From positions 4,750,001-4,814,000 of the forward strand of contig NC_091672.1 in the NCBI RefSeq assembly GCF_042453785.1: DNA of 64,000 nt, given 5' to 3'. Source of the DNA: Malus domestica. Its lineage: Eukaryota; Streptophyta; Magnoliopsida; Rosales; Rosaceae. Shown in pieces: positions 36,022 to 48,536 of the stretch (its first letter is position 1; each line of letters opens with the position of its first letter). The notes below the pieces were generated by a model. It had not been told where the DNA came from. It worked only from the letters and a program-made list of their open reading frames with translations, and ran no database searches. Position numbers and translations under genes: made by a program.

Positions 36022-36951
36022 GACCATGGCGTCGTGATGCATTACTTATTTTGTTACAATTGTTATCGAGTTCTACATTTATTTTCTCAAGGAGGAAAAG
36101 GAGAGCTTTCATTGACTAGGGCTACCTTTTGTACAAGTGTCGTTATTAAACGTTTGATTCTTTTTACTGCATATATAGAGTATTTAATCTTTTGTAAACT
36201 AATTAGATTAAGGGATTAAGTAAGAAATTGCATGTGTATGTAAAACCCTAATCGCAATCGTACCTTGGAATCCTACAGATAGCAATAATATTACGGCAGT
36301 CGAATTCTCGGGCAATTCCAACACCAAAAAAGAAGGGAAAACTTCGCTTTCTCTTTATACAAGGGAATACAGGCCGAGAGTATTTGTAAGACACACGAAA
36401 TTGATATACCACTTGATGCACATTATAACCCATGTACAATATTAGATTCCTCTATTATTGTAGCCAATTCTTAATAAGTGTGTTAGTTTTTCATATGCAT
36501 ACTTATCAATCAAATAAAAAACCAATAAATGATCTCTTCCGGGTGTGCTTTTCTTTTACTAATTAATTAATGAAGTTTAAGCGATGTTCTTTTTTGGTGT
36601 CTATTTTGCTTGTTTACCGTAAAAATGTAAATTAACGTTTGTTTTTTTTTTAAATACTCGTAGTTGACCTATTTTTCGTTTACATACATGAACGTAATAT
36701 CGGTACCGTATAAATTAACAAGTACAATAGGGCCAATAAATAAGAACTTTTTTTATAAGTACTAAATAAAATCTCAACATTGTTAATAAAATGACCTACT
36801 TGACATCAATTTGGCGCCCTATGACCAAAGAGTTCCCGTAAATGAATAATTGTTAACTTGATAATTTAATACACGTAAGGACAACTAGTGTAATAATTTG
36901 TAAAATTACAGATTATTTCTAACAATTTTAAAGGACGGACATAAATGTTGT
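36022..36951. other. Spacer between the MADS gene and RPW8 copy B
   Basis: AT-rich, with short open frames only. Nothing recognisable on either strand. Confidence 0.5.
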
Positions 36952-37019
36952 GCTACGACTTAGACCTATTGTTCAAATCGTTCAGAGAGGAGAGTAATAC
37001 ACAAACTACGACGGAGACG

Positions 37020-37444
37020 ATGGCGGCGGCTGAGGAGGACCGAATTGAAGAAGGGAATTGGGATGCTCTTAAAAAAGTGGTTCGGTCCCTTAGGATGCTC
37101 TACGTGGTTGTTGTACTAGCGAAGGCCAGGGGCGAGACTAGGATGTTTGAGCACACCTTCGGAGATCTCGAAAACACACTAGACAAGTTCAAATCGTGCA
37201 AACCGTTCACACCATTCGCGGAAGAATCAGTAACTCAAATGAGGAATTAGAGAATCTCAGAGCACAACTGGAGACGGGTTTAGAGCTCGTCGAAAAATGC
37301 TCTAAGGTTCATTGGTGGGCTATCTTCAAATGGTTTGACTACGCCAGAAAACTTGACGCAGTGTATCGGTTTTTATTTGACACAATGCTGAATAAACTGA
37401 GAGAGTGGAATGAAAGAACGCGCATGGAGAGACGTGGAATATAA
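37020..37444 (+). pseudogene. RPW8-domain gene, copy B, frameshifted
   Basis: It starts MAAAEEDRIEEGNWDALKK and continues through ARGETRMFEHTFGDLENTLD without interruption. Relative to copy A, 13 bp are missing after GAAGAATCAGTA (near 37231). The frame then ends at FAEESVTQMRN, before the diagnostic RPW8 block. That block remains downstream in another frame (LVEKCSKVHWWAIFKWFDYA, 37196-37444). Without the deletion it would match the copy A product, about 144 residues. A truncated 77-residue product is possible but would lack the RPW8 signature. Confidence 0.8.
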
Positions 37445-38206
37445 GTGTGGCAACGGTGTTGACAATAAGGATTAGCGCGCATTTGCTTTGGTTTTCTCGG
37501 ATTGAGGATTGTTTGTATTCGTTATTTTACAATCAGTCTGACAATTAGATGTAGTAGTTATATAGTTTTCTTGGCATTTTTTCTTTCAGGTTCGCATTCG
37601 TAATTTTGGGATCAGTTTTATTTATTGCAGACTCTGATTTTTAACCTGTAATTCTTACACAAATTATAAACATTCATCTAAACATCATATTGTTCGGTGC
37701 AATTTTAACCCAAACTGGTATTTAATTTGGCATGGTTGATCGTTTTCTTGGTTTAACTCGTTAACTGTCTCCATGGATTACTTGAGTCACTCGGAAAGAG
37801 TGTAACGCTTGTTACTGATGCTTAAAGTAATATGGAGATCGGTGCTGCAGAGAGAGTTTTAATGAACTAAAGAGGAGCTAAAGGCATGATATAAAGAAAA
37901 CTTCTGCAAGTTGAAGTGGCTGATCGATGTCTTGTTTCATTAAGGCTCTGGAGTTTGGTGTTCAAGTTGGAAAGAAAAATCGCGTCTTCCAATTTCCATC
38001 AACGACAGAAGCGAATTTTTTTTAGTCAAGTCTCAATCTCGTTGAAAATATCCATCAGGAGAAGCAAAATTTCTTTGTTGACCTCCCAATTTTTTGCGAC
38101 AACATATGCTATTTCCGGCCTTGCAAACAATGGGCTGCACCAAGACCTGTGTGGCTATTTTGTTAGAAGATTTTATTAGTGGCGTAATTAGGCTGCATGA
38201 TGTCTC

Positions 38207-38662
38207 TGTAAGTTCTAAAGAGAGCTAAACACTTGGATGGATCTTATTATAGACACGTGAGACTATTAGAGATTAACAGTAACTATGTTTGTAAGCTGAT
38301 AAGGAATATGTATTAAGGTTTGTAGCTTAAACAGTCATGATAGAATTACAACTCTTATATAGAATATGAATAATAAGTGATAACAGTGATAAAGTTAGAT
38401 TAATAAGGAGTCACACAATGGGTAGTGTCCTTATTGATTACTGCTGTTGATATTATAAATACTTGGGGTCCCTGCACTCTCTTCTTACGCAAACAACCCT
38501 AAAGCTCAGGCCCCATTCACTGAGATAATTACATACAGCAGAAGAAGAGTCGCAGAAGATCCTTTGTACTCTTCGACATGTCTCCAACAGGTTAGTAGTT
38601 ATATTGGTTATGTGTTTGTATTATTCCGCTGCCATATGTTATACTTGATTATGAATCTTACA
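38207..38662. mobile_element. Solo LTR with 5-bp target duplication
   Basis: A 456-bp block, absent from duplication copy A, that starts TGTAAG and ends CTTACA and is flanked by GTCTC at 38202-38206 and 38663-38667. A TATA-like TATTATAAATAC lies near 38450 with CT-rich sequence after it, as in an LTR promoter. No internal retroelement sequence adjoins it. It formed after the RPW8 locus duplicated, or was lost cleanly from copy A, which is less likely. Confidence 0.93.
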
Positions 38663-38999
38663 GTCTCTGTGTTCATTGGACTTCAGAGAAAACTCCTCCC
38701 CCTCCCCATCTGCTAATATCCCATTTGTGGATAGGCCTCTTCCGAGTCTGTGTACCCGTCACAATGGAAAAGAATTCGTCCCAAGGACACACTGAAAGAA
38801 CACAAGGGAATGGAATTGTGGAAGAAAAAGGATTGACAGTACTAGCATAGAGACTAGAATTTTGCTTGATTCACGACTTTTACTTGAAGAAAAAGCAAGT
38901 ATAATTGTATAGCAAGGAGCTCTTTCTACAAATATTGCTAGCATTGTTCAATGTGCCCAATTTACGACTTACGAGATATACAAAACTATACCTTGTAAA

Positions 39000-39917
39000 G
39001 GTAATGGGAGGAGGAAGAAAGATAGATCACTATGGACGAAGCTTTCTCCACAACCACTTCTTTCGCAGGGCGGGGTGCAATGCTAAAAACATCCTGGCTC
39101 TCTTCTCATCCTTCAAAATGTCAATAGCATTTAGGACATCAATAACTTTCTCTAGGGATACAGATGCCTCTTTCTTCAGTTTCTTCTTCAACGGTTACTC
39201 TGCAACTGCCATATCTCCTAGAGCATTGGCCGCAACTCCATCCATACTTTATGGTTTCTTAGACTGTTGTAAGGTTTGTGTGCTTACAGGACGTGCCTTT
39301 CCTTTTGATCTGAAAAATTCTTGACATCACTTCAACCCATTGACTTCTTCTGAGCATCTCCGTAAATTTTCTTGGCAATGGTTCCCTTGTAAAGAGCTCG
39401 ATTGCAGCTTGATGGAACTTTTTCAAAAATCTAGCGTCATTTCCACGCATGATACACAAATCGGAATAATATGACATAACTTTATTTCTGTCCATGTGCA
39501 AACTGGGATGTGCCTGCATTTATAACAAAGTAAGGTACGAGCAATAGAATGTCTCCATTAAATCACTAATCAAGAACAATTCAAATATACCTGGATATAC
39601 TTGTTCCAGACCGGATCATCAGCCACCACCTTCTGTTGTGTTTCATCCCAAGTAAAACCCTTTTGATCAAGCGGAATGTTAACGCTACTGTAATGTTTCC
39701 TGAACACATTGTACCGATTTTTCAATACCGCCCTACCATGCTGAAACCCGAATTTCTCATTAAAGCATGTGATCATGGTAATCCATGATTTTTTCTTGAA
39801 AGTGCGACCAACCTTATTTCCTTTGCGCACTTCATCTAACATTAGTTCAACGAAAAATTGGTCCATAGTCTGTGACCAGTCAATTTTTTTAGGATCACAT
39901 CTTTCTTTCTCACACAT
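39000..39917 (-). pseudogene. Myb/SANT-like (Myb_DNA-bind_3) protein, broken
   Basis: Exon 1 (about 39590-39917) encodes a Myb/SANT-like domain: KKIDWSQTMDQFFVELMLDE, KKKSWITMITCFNEKFGF, LKNRYNVFRKHYSSV and GFTWDETQQKVVADDPVWNKYIQ. After an intron of roughly 70 bp, exon 2 (39259-39515) continues AHPSLHMDRNKVMSYYSDLC. This is the domain of L10-interacting MYB-like and transposase-derived proteins. Downstream the expected C-terminal part (LKKKLKKEASVSLEKVIDVL) is in another frame, with two stop codons before it (one near 39195). So the gene is frameshifted around 39310. The family is often of Harbinger-transposon origin, so domestication or a mobile origin are both possible. Confidence 0.72.
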
Positions 39918-41468
39918 TACATCACCATCATCATGTTTACTCTGTCTCCGTCTCTATTCCCCCCTCCGTAGACAGAACTGCTACGACTCCACAGCTGCCA
40001 CCACTGTCATCACCGTGCCGCCCGGCACCACAAGGTCCACAACCAAATTTTCAAACGAGCTCCACCATTTCCTTGTTACATTGCTCCTTTCCCCACCGAG
40101 ACTGTCTTAACATAACCTTCTTCACCATTTTCTTCTGAACTGCTCCTTTCCTTTCGACTAAATTCTCATTTTTTTTCCATCTTACGTAATTTTCGCACAC
40201 TTCTTTTCTCTTGTTGCGCACCACAGTTTATTAATTTCTATCCCTCAATTCTCATTTGGTATGTGCAGGAAAAGAAAAATGATGCACGGATATCACTTCT
40301 CATTTCTTTCATTGTCAATGCTCTCTTTAATCTTATCAAAAGGAGGACACAACTAAGCATATAAGAAATGTGAGTGCGCATATCCTCAAATTATTTTACA
40401 GATTCTTTTCATCTAATTATCCAGTGATTCCAGTCACATGCTCAACATCCAAATCTTTTATTCTATCCGACATATGGAATAATATTCGAAAAATCCATCT
40501 GTTTTGTGTTTTTATTATTTATTTTTATGCGAGTGAGAAAGAAATCGATTTGTTTTTCTCACCGACTCACAACGACAACATTCTTTTGGTTTTATGTACA
40601 CACCAGGAAACATTCACGTGTATTAGGTAAGAACTTCACCTTATTCACAACATTCTATTCCAACATGTTGAGGCCCTTAGATTTCAAATGCCTTATTAGG
40701 TAAGAATATCATCTACGGTACAATGATGTATTTCTTCCGCAATACTATAACATGTTCAATAGAGTTTAGGATAATATTTATCTCCGCCTTATATTCAGCT
40801 CTTGCGAATAACGTACGTTTATTGTAGATGCAAAATCATTTTCCTCATGAATTGGAGATTTATTTTCAACACTCCCCGCGTGTGGCGATTTTCAAGCCAA
40901 ACGTGTGGACAATACAAACAGAGGTAATGTGGAGCATGCATCGCCTTTGGACTTCCTACATACAACTTGCTCTGATATCATAAAAAAAGTTGAGGTTCAA
41001 AAACATAATCAAAATTGTTCGATTTATTAATCTTTTTTGGAAGATCCTCTCTACAAAGCATCATTCGAGCCAAATGTTGTTTAGTCATATACACTTATGC
41101 AACAAATTGATAATATAAATAGCAAGTAACATATGCATAGTAAACTGCCGATTTATTTAAAACCTTAAATAACTAAATGATTTTTCAAAAATGATAATTA
41201 AATAATAGTTGAAAAAAATTAAACAATTATAAAAATTTATACAATAAAAATACGTTATTACCTAACTTAACTAGTAGGCAATGCAAAATGTTCCAATTGA
41301 ATACACCCATGGTTTGCTTCAATTGCGCGTAGGGGACCGAATCTAGTAGTGGCTTCCTATTCCGTCCAACCGCACCTCACCGCCACGTCAATGAATGTCT
41401 TACGTCCATAACTAGTTGACGAATAAATCAACGTGTCAAACACCCTCTCGGCTCTTGCTAAAATCACC
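39918..41468. other. Spacer
   Basis: No recognised gene. Short open frames only; the first 250 bp could hold the 5' region of the Myb/SANT-like gene. Confidence 0.45.
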
Positions 41469-41686
41469 GGAGATGGATTGTCTGCTCCCCCCATTTTCAT
41501 ACCCTTCTCATCTCTTCCTGTTTTATGTGATCACGGGTTAAGTCACGTCAACATTTTATATCCCTATTACTTTTTATTTTATTATTTTTATAAAAAATCA
41601 ATATAAAATGTTGACGTGACTTAACCATGACTACACCGGATAAGATGGGAAAAGTATAGAAATAGGAGCGCACACAATCCACCTCC
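41469..41686. mobile_element. 218-bp foldback MITE, Mutator-like
   Basis: Almost the whole element is two inverted arms. The inner 26 bp (41536-41561 and 41601-41626) are perfectly complementary around a 39-bp AT-rich loop; the outer arms are degenerate (GGAGATGGATTGTCTGC against GGAGGTGGATTGTGTGC). Flanks AAAATCACC (41460-41468) and AACATCACC (41687-41695) match at 8 of 9 positions, a 9-bp target duplication as made by Mutator-like elements. Non-coding. Confidence 0.87.
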
Positions 41687-43505
41687 AACATCACCATGTC
41701 AACTGTATTTTATGCATTGCACCCCACGGATTTTGAATATTGACATAAATATTGATAATTGTTACCTTAAAATTATTATTTTTCACTGCAAAAAATTAAT
41801 ATTTGAAGGAAAAATATATTTGTAAACAGTAAATAATGAGCTTTTTGAAATTTTAATAGCAATTTTTTAAATATATGCCAAATAGTTTGCTCTATTTAGG
41901 TGAACTGACAAAAGAAAAAAATACTATAGAGTTTGTTTACTTACTAAGTAATGAGAAACTAAAGAATCAATTCACTTTGGAATAGACAAGGTGAAGAAAG
42001 AGAATTGGATTAACACCTCCCCCTGGTTAATCAAATTGCTGAAATTAATTTATTTAATTACGGGTTTTAAGTAATATCATTGTCGGTTATATATAAGTAA
42101 AGGACGGAATCCATTCCCTTTCTTTTCATTTTGCATTACTAATAAGTAAATGAGCCCCAAGTGTATTTAGATGTGAATGTGATGCGACAATCTCTAAAAT
42201 AGTTCAACCATACATGTAACCATTTATTTCTTTTCTCCTTTTATCTACTACGCTTGTTTGTCTCCCCTAATTCACTTTTTATTTTCTTAGTTTGTCTAAA
42301 AAGTGCTTTTAAAATAATTGAAAACGTTTTTGATGAAATTATTTTTGGAACCAATTCTTAGTAAAAATACAAATGAATCCCAAAAAAACGCTTAACGTAC
42401 TGCATGCAAAAGACACATAGTTGATGCTTCTTCTCGATAACATTTAAATTTTAAAGTACTTTGAAACCTAAAAACATATTTTTTTTTAAACACTTTCGAT
42501 TATTTTGAATGCAATTCTAAACGAGCTCTTAAGAAAATAAATTCGATAAAATTGTTACGGATCAAAAACCCTCTACCCAGTATCATTTTATAAAAAGAAA
42601 AACAAATATGATTTCTAATTTATGATATGTTTTTTAGCATGTAGTTTTAGACTTTTAGCTATCTGCTATGCGTCTGCAATCCGGTACGCCCGAGGACCTA
42701 TTTTTTCCATGTTTGAAATCCGTCCGGGGGTATAAAAAATCAGCTGGCCTTCTCTCCTTTTCAGTGCTCCGAATTATTACTTTTCCATTGAGATCTGCAC
42801 AAAATCCTCAAGATTTCAGTATTCGAATTCTGGGTTCTCTTCAGACTTCACAGTTGTGAACTGGGCAGCCACTGCATCTGGTTACAGAGCTTCCTGTGAG
42901 TTAAAGTCTCAAACTTTTGATTGAAATTTCTTATGGGTTTTTATCGTTTTTTTTTTTATCTCTGCTGCTGTTTTGGTTTGTTCTTTTGTTGATTTTCATC
43001 CGATGTTTATATGTGTAGGCACTCGAATTAGAGTTTTGTGTTTTTATTTCGATCCCCCGGCTGCTCAAAACTGAATTTGTTGTTGTTGTGAATATTGGAA
43101 TTTGTTGATACGAGCGATAATCTACGCTAAATTCATCTAAACTACGGAAAAGAGAGAGTGAACATTGTTCTATGCAATAAGAAAAACCGGTATTGGTATT
43201 GAACCTGAATACCCAATATGGAATACTCAAAAGAAGTATTGGAGTTGAATGTTTGTGGTTGCTCAATATGCTTATAAATTTCAATATATAACAGTTTGTT
43301 TAATGAAAGGTTAAGTGATTGTCTTTTTTTTTTTGGCACGTGTGATATTTGAAGCTTTTTCTTGATTATTACAGACTCTAATTTTTGTTTTTGTATATAA
43401 TTATATGTTAAGGGAATGAAGTTGCAAAATATTGGGAATATCTGGCTTGATTGATAGCATAACTTTCTTAGCGAGGGATCTTCGCATTTTTTTGGAGATT
43501 CGAAG
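41687..43505. other. Spacer and promoter/5' UTR of the START-like gene
   Basis: AT-rich to about 42600. A TATA-like GGGTATAAAAAATC at about 42728 precedes CT-rich sequence and may drive the START-like gene; the stretch between it and the ATG at 43506 would be a leader, perhaps with a 5' UTR intron starting after 42890. A weak inverted repeat near 42300-42540 may be a decayed MITE. Confidence 0.45.
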
Positions 43506-46500
43506 ATGAAGAAACCGCAAAAGATCACTCAGTACAGGGAGAGGCTGGACAGGACACTGGCATCTCCTAGTCTAAGTGATGAGGAAGCATTAAAAACCCT
43601 TGTCAAGAATCAGCTGATTCGTTCTTTGGAAAATGAAAATGAAGGTTGCTAGTTCTTAACAAATTCCTTTTTGAGTTTGACATATTTAATCCGGCACCAA
43701 TCATGCGCCACTGATGTCTTAAAGTGATGTAAGAAATATGTGAACACTTAATAATTTTAGATTTATGGCTCCTGTAGGATGCAATGAGAATATGGTTGAA
43801 GAAAAGACGGCTGAAGTATCCAATTTACTGGATATGTTAAGGAGCGCTTCCCTTATTAATGACAAGGGATTGAAAACCTGTGAGACCACAACCCAACCCG
43901 AATGGAAAGTATGTTATCGAATCTGCATTATGTTCTTCAAATCCTGCTTTGCTCTGTAACTGTTTTCGTAGTTATAATACTTTTCTCCATCCCTTATATG
44001 TATATATGTGTGTGTGTATGTGTATGTGTATGTGCGCGCCTCTCCCTCATGGCCTCAACTATAAATTTGCTTCTGTAGAATCAATTCTCTTCGTTTTAAT
44101 AAGTGAGAGAATTAAGGCTGCTGAGTTTTGTTGTTATCATGCACAAAGGGAAAGTGGTTCTGACTCTCTCTTTTCAATACGCACAACTTCTAAAACTTAA
44201 CATCGTCATGAACATTGTAAAGTTCTAATTTTTGACCTTCGCTTGTTTGGAAAATGGTTTTTATTGTTGTTGAAATTTAATGCTATTCATTTACATCAAT
44301 ATATTTGAAATTTTAAGGGGGTTTATTCAATTGGGATGTTGATCAGTAGTCATTAAATGTTATTTCATTTATATTAATGATTATTAGGTTTTTCTATTCT
44401 TTAATCAACAAGGCGTGGTGACCCCTGTGTGATGACACTGACGTTCAAAATATACTTCTGCTTACAGTTAAAACACGATAATGAAGAGTTCCGTGTGATG
44501 TATCGTGAGGGAATTGAAGGCAGTCCCTTTCATACATTACTTGCTGAAGGCTATGTAGACGGGCCTGTAGATGTCTGTAAGTGAAACCAAAATACTTGAA
44601 AGTTCATACGCCTCATTAACAAATATTGAACTTTAAAAGAGTGTTTTTGAGACAAACAAGGTTCCTTTTGTTGTAGGTTTATGCATCTCGTGGGAGTCAG
44701 ACCTTTACAAGAAATGGTAAGTCATTTCAATCACTGCATGTGCACTTGATTTATGCATATATTTTGTAATGAGATATGGTCTGCTTGATGGAATTTATAC
44801 TGAAAAATTTGTTTTCTGTGAGAAATGGGCTACAAGTTTGCAACAACGGTGTCGTTAAGGAGCTAAAAGACCTGTACTGAAGGAATTTAACTCATTTAGA
44901 CAATAATTGGGTTTATTTTAACTTCCTCCAGGTGGCCTGAGTCTACAGTTCCAACTTTCAAAATCCTCTCTAGCAAATGTTTGAAGAAGGTCAGGATCGG
45001 TGAACAGATATCTTTAGTGAGGTTTGTCTAAGATAAAACATAAAACTATATCATGTGTTAAAAATTTTCTTATTTGATTTCTCACTGCCGAGAATATTTC
45101 CATATGGAATGCTGAGTTTTGTTTATATTTTTGGAAGAAAGGATGAAAATTCCATGGCCACTTTCAGCTAGGGAGGCAGCTGTACACTATTTTATGTTTG
45201 AGTACTTCCAAGATGATCTGATTGTTGTGCTCTTTAAATCGGTTGGTAACCAAAATAATCATTTGGCTTCAATATTTATTTTGGTTTCCATATTCCCTAT
45301 ACTCCTGCAATTCAAAAATAGAAACCTGAATAAACTGATTTATTGCAAATGTCGTCTCAGATCTCCGACTTGGAAAGCATTGATGATACTCATTGTCCCA
45401 CCAATGAGGCTACTGCTGGAGCAAAGGATGCTGTAAGGATAGATATGGTGGGTGGCTTTGCTTTGCAGAAGGTTACCAACGAAAGAAGTTACTTTCGGTA
45501 AGCTATGGCAACTTGAATATAATACCTGTTGAATTTGTTCTGTGGTTTGTAATTAAAGCTTTGAAGAACGTCTATTATTGTAGGACAATATCAAGTACGG
45601 ATATAAAGATGGATTTCGTCCCGCCATCCCTTTTAAATTTTATCTCGAGGCAGCTCATTGGCAATGGTCTCAAACTCTACCAAAAGGTTATATGTTTCGT
45701 ATTTAGTATAAACGATGCAGCTAAAGATACATAGACGTGCAAAAAATTATATACTCAAAAGAGATATTTCGAAAGGGAAGGGGAGGGTAGGGAAATTTCT
45801 TGAGGTTGCATGTTGGGCGTTCTGCCGAAACTGCATGCAAGCATCCCTTCATTCTAATGTATGGGATTCTATTTTTTTTTATTTTATGTTTCTTCACATT
45901 TTCTAATGCTAACACTCCTACGAACTTACAGGTAGTGTCTTCTAAGCTTAACTGCAATGACGATTACAGTAAGGCCTTGAGTGGCCCACTGTACTCTCAT
46001 ATACGTGAAGCTCTTTTTTCACATAATAAATCAAATGGGGCTTTGGAAGAAAAGAAGCTACATAATGATACATTCAGTCTCTCGGAAGAACATCTGGTAA
46101 AAGATAAGACGGATGAGAGTTTGGTAGATGTGGATCAGAAAGTCGATAATGATCACCCTGCAAGTGGAGTGGCTCCAGAAGTTGCAAAAGTTATACGAGG
46201 AGGCTCATTTGATGAGATTGAGGAGGTAGAGAGCGACGAAAGCAGGCGACATGAGGTTCAAACACCCAACAGAGTTGTTGAAAGGGAACGTGTAAATGGA
46301 AAGGGAAATGTTTTGGTCAGTTCTGAAGTGGAGCAAGCTCTAGGAACATTAGAAAAGGTAATTTATAAGGTTCGGCAAAATAGATTGAATGCTCAAAAGC
46401 GGTCGTCTTCTGGCTTCACCAATGGAATCCCGCCAAAGGAAAATAATGCAGGTAACCCAAAATCTTTAGAAGGTGGAGTTTGTGGAAGTGGTGAACATGT

Positions 46501-47249
46501 TCTTGAAGCATCTAAAGAAGAGTTTGTCAAGACGACTCAGCCCGAGTCTGCAAGGAATGGCTCTGTCATTCACAACTCAAGGTAATTGTGTCAATAATAC
46601 TGATCATACTTTCTTCTTGGCGGTGCAAATCATATACGTCAAAATTAGCTCATAAACTTATAAAAGGTCGTACCCAGTGCACAAGGCTCCCGCTTTACGC
46701 AGGGTCTGGGAGAGGTGAATGTCGGCTAGCCTTACCCCCATTTTATGGAGAGGCTGCTCCCAAGTCTGGAACCCGAGACCTACCGCTCATGGGCGAAGGC
46801 ACTTGCCATCGCACCAAGTGCGACCTCTTTCTCATAAACTTATCCTTGAACATATTTTATCGCTTCATTTAGCATTACGATAAGACACCATGATCAATCT
46901 TTTACTTCCTCTCTTGATTTTATCTCGGAGCCAAAAGGGTTAACGTTTTCATTTATTCATCTTACGTTGCAGCAATGCAGGTTCGAATTCCTTGTCCAAG
47001 GATGTTAACCCTAACAGAGCACTACCTACTTCCCTGGAGCAGGAACTTTCGGTTTCTCATGACAGTAACCAGGTTGCATTGCTTTCCTCCAATGACGGAA
47101 CTACAGAGACACCTGCTGTCGATCATACTATGCATCGTTCCGACCGCATGAACTCCGAGATCAACGGCGATCAAGAAAGTCGCCCTAGTAGAACAAAAAA
47201 GCCGAGGCAGCAAAAAGCGCTTCGGTTCTGTTGCTTCAGCATCAGTTAA
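43506..47249 (+). CDS. START-like (SRPBCC) lipid-binding protein, ten exons
   Basis: Ten exons with GT-AG junctions: 43506-43644, 43778-43908, 44468-44576, 44677-44716, 44932-45021, 45142-45241, 45361-45497, 45584-45686, 45932-46581 and 46973-47249, giving about 591 residues in one frame. The start MKKPQKITQYRERLDRTLAS is followed by a START-type fold: FRVMYREGIEGSPFHTLLAE, DVCLCISWESDLYKKWWPES, MKIPWPLSAREAAVHYFMFE and MDFVPPSLLNFISRQLIGNG. This is the pattern of the plant 'polyketide cyclase/dehydrase and lipid transport' family. The C-terminal half is acidic and low-complexity, without a domain I recognise. The protein ends RFCCFSIS. The exact ligand and location are unknown. Intron 9 holds a SINE. 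Confidence 0.85.
46662..46830 (-). mobile_element. tRNA-derived SINE in intron 9 of the START-like gene
   Basis: A 169-bp block flanked by a perfect 13-bp target duplication CTCATAAACTTAT (46649-46661 and 46831-46843). On the reverse strand it reads an A-box-like TGGTGCGATGGCAAGTGCC and a B-box-like GGTCTCGGGTTCCAGAC, then ends in a short T-rich tail. It resembles the widespread plant Au SINE family. The exact duplication implies a young insertion. Confidence 0.9.
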
Positions 47250-48536
47250 AGACAGATTTTTAAGAGGTGGGAAGAGGCTGAACTGTAACTGTAACTGTAA
47301 CATGTTACCCATGAGAAAAACTTATATGATGCTTAAAGATATATTATACTGCTTTAGGAGACATTAAGGATGTACGATATTCTGGAATAATAATCTACAA
47401 TAATAAAGTAAATCTATTTGTCACATATTGCGTTTTCGAAAAATAACTTCAACGACAACGAGAATTCACGCCCTTGACAAGTAAGTTCCCCTCCACGAAG
47501 GGTGCATACGTCCGTGATGTGTAAGTTTCCCTCCACATTACTTCATCCTTGAGGAAACCTATGCCAAGTGACTTGTTCTCCTTCATTGTAGGAGTTGCTT
47601 TGGCCCCCAAGCCTTTTAAACTCTTGTTTGATACATACATGTATATCGTGATATACAGATGGTAATATAAGATGAAATCTGATTTTCACACGTATCTTCG
47701 TTAGCCTCTCAAACATTCATCTTCATTTTGGGCAATCAAATTGAATAAATAAAACGGAAACAACGGACATGGCTAAGCATAAATGTGTAGTAGAAAAAAT
47801 TGGTGTGCGTTTATCATTTCTCTATAAATGAATGTTCTTTTACTGGTTTGTGTAGCAACATAAGATATTTGCCTAATATATATGTTGAGAGTGTTACAAA
47901 ATATTTATGTTATTGTCGAATTGTAATATGATCAAGTTGATTCTTTCAAATTATATGATTACTAGCCTCTTGCCACACACGCTCACGCGTCTGACAATCT
48001 ACTCTTGTTATTAGAATCTCCTACATTTTTCCAACTTTTTTAGACTAAACATATGTTCATTTACAAAATTTGATTAAGACGCTTTGAACAATTGTCAATT
48101 TAGCATTTATTTACCCTAAACCTTAAAAGAAATAAATATTTAATCAATGAAATTGAAAACCGAAGTATCCATTTCAAAACGCCCTTTTTTTACTTATGAT
48201 TTTATTCCTTTGATTTTTTTTATTCTTTTACTTTGATTGTCTGTTAATTTTTTTTTTATTTTAAAATATTAATTAAAAAGAGGTACTTGCGAATTATAAA
48301 TAATTTATTTTTTTTGGCCTTTGTCGAATTTGTTGAAAATATCGTAAAGACTTTATGTATGAAAAACGTGTCAACCTTAAAAACACCAGGGCCTAGACTC
48401 ATCTCCAAAACCGAGATTACCCTTTTTACCCTTTTCCTTGAGCCAAATTCCTCCTGTGTCCCAATGACCAGCAACTTCTCACTCCAACGGTTAGACCCTT
48501 GGAAGTTGCATTTGAACAAGTCTATATGCTCCAACA
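47250..48536. other. Spacer between the START-like gene and HSCB
   Basis: Contains the 3' UTR region of the START-like gene (AATAAA-like near 47398) and an AT-rich stretch. No further gene recognised. The last few hundred bases before 48537 should hold the HSCB promoter. Confidence 0.45.

Larger units (their letters stand above)
36952..38919 (+). repeat. Segmental duplication, copy B (RPW8 locus)
   Basis: The counterpart of 2603-5888. It lacks the 1.77-kb insertion of copy A but carries a 456-bp solo LTR at 38207-38662. The two copies sit in the same orientation about 34 kb apart. Confidence 0.88.

Noticed and set aside
42301-42540. Possible MITE with AAAGTGCTTTTAAAATAATTG-like ends in inverted orientation.
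   Set aside because: The pairing is weak and patchy and no target duplication is visible.
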